A stretch of 64,000 bases of DNA from Fructilactobacillus lindneri DSM 20690 = JCM 11027 (lineage in GTDB: Bacteria; Bacillota; Bacilli; Lactobacillales; Lactobacillaceae), in contig NZ_MIYK01000001.1 of the NCBI RefSeq assembly GCF_002907375.1, positions 462,610 through 526,609 on the forward strand, written 5' to 3'. The position numbers were made by a program, and so were the translations under genes. Positions 63,841 to 64,000 of this stretch are shown here, piece by piece (position 1 is the stretch's first letter; each line of letters starts with the position of its first letter). The notes below the pieces were generated by a model. That model was not told the DNA's origin. It ran no database searches and saw only the letters and a list, made by a program, of their open reading frames with translations.

Positions 63841-64000
63841 TATTATCACCTCCTTTCGCTGGATATACCGGTTCTGGTAAATCAGTTCCAATAAATCCTG
63901 ACTGCTGAAGTAATACCGTTGCTTGGTTAGGAGCAAGTGCATTATGTGCAGATAGGTCAGAAATCGCAGACGCAAAAACATCTCCAGTTGGATCAACCGC
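63827..64000 (-). CDS. Phage portal protein, C-terminal end (cut by window edge)
   Basis: The last 57 codons of a frame open to the window edge: AVDPTGDVFASAISDLSAHN ... PVYPAKGGDNNGNN. It overlaps the protease start by 14 bases. Position and the acidic/Gly tail fit the HK97-type portal expected immediately upstream of the protease. Too short to prove the family. Confidence 0.65.
   Translation of the reverse strand, partial: AVDPTGDVFASAISDLSAHNALAPNQATVLLQQSGFIGTDLPEPVYPAKGGDNNGNN

Larger units (their letters stand above)
45952..64000. mobile_element. Siphovirus-type prophage, late (morphogenesis and lysis) half
   Basis: About 18 kb of collinear phage genes from portal to endolysin on the minus strand, ending beside the comEC remnant. 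The order portal, protease, capsid, connectors, tail tube, chaperones, tape measure, Dit, Tal, fibres, lysis cassette is that of Lactobacillus HK97-type siphoviruses. The element continues past the right edge; integrase, repressor, replication and terminase are not seen. No interrupted structural gene is found, so it may be intact. Confidence 0.93.

Overview
The window is AT-rich chromosomal DNA from a Gram-positive lactic acid bacterium of the Lactobacillaceae. Supporting signs are the dipeptidase PepV, a mevalonate-pathway gene (mvaS), a 2-hydroxycarboxylate (malate/citrate) transporter, T-box leaders, an SMK-type SAM-sensing leader on metK, PyrR attenuators, RNase J2 beside rpsO, and recJ/rnz/obgE/uvrC/engB/clpX/tig/tuf in order. 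It could be a Fructilactobacillus-like heterofermenter, but the genus cannot be fixed from this sequence alone. Most genes are on the minus strand.

Bases 1-45,400 are core chromosome. carB (cut by the window edge) and carA come first, behind a long leader with two PyrR-type elements. A methionine-specific T-box follows, controlling a MetQ-like binding protein and an M20 deacylase. Next are pepV, nnrD, a YtgP/MurJ-type flippase and leuS with a leucine T-box. A methyltransferase, a drug exporter and metK (SMK box) come next, then a cystine/polar amino acid ABC transporter, uracil permease (PyrR leader), mvaS, an aminotransferase, NADH oxidase and the 2-hydroxycarboxylate transporter. At 26.1-27.1 kb there is an isolated divergent Cro-like/CI-like regulator pair with repeated operator-like boxes, close to tRNA-Ser(CGA). 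From 27.8 to 45.4 kb are housekeeping genes: apt, recJ, rnz, obgE, uvrC, engB, clpX, tig, tuf, a TPR protein, RNase J2, rpsO, rpsT and holA.

From about 45,952 to the right edge is a prophage with a siphovirus morphogenesis module, integrated in comEC. Only the C-terminal part of ComEC is left upstream of holA, and the break falls in the conserved metal-binding motif of its metallo-beta-lactamase domain. In transcription order (right to left) the prophage genes are: portal (partial), ClpP-like prohead protease, HK97-type capsid, four connector/neck/terminator proteins, major tail protein, tail chaperones, tape measure, distal tail protein, a clan GH-A glycoside hydrolase-like protein, tail-associated lysin with GH25 domain, baseplate/fibre proteins, an XkdX-like peptide, two membrane proteins for lysis, and a secreted GH25-LysM endolysin. 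Terminase, replication, repressor and integrase lie outside the window.

Most notable points: (1) the major tail gene ends at CCC-TAG, and a +1 frame continues into a 70-residue MucBP-like domain, immediately after a 24-bp minisatellite encoding a Thr/Gly linker, so programmed +1 frameshifting is likely; (2) the next gene carries a canonical A-AAA-AAG -1 site giving a G/GT-type chaperone pair; (3) integration in comEC would switch competence off in the lysogen; (4) a GH-A fold enzyme sits between Dit and Tal; (5) the orphan CI/Cro-like switch.
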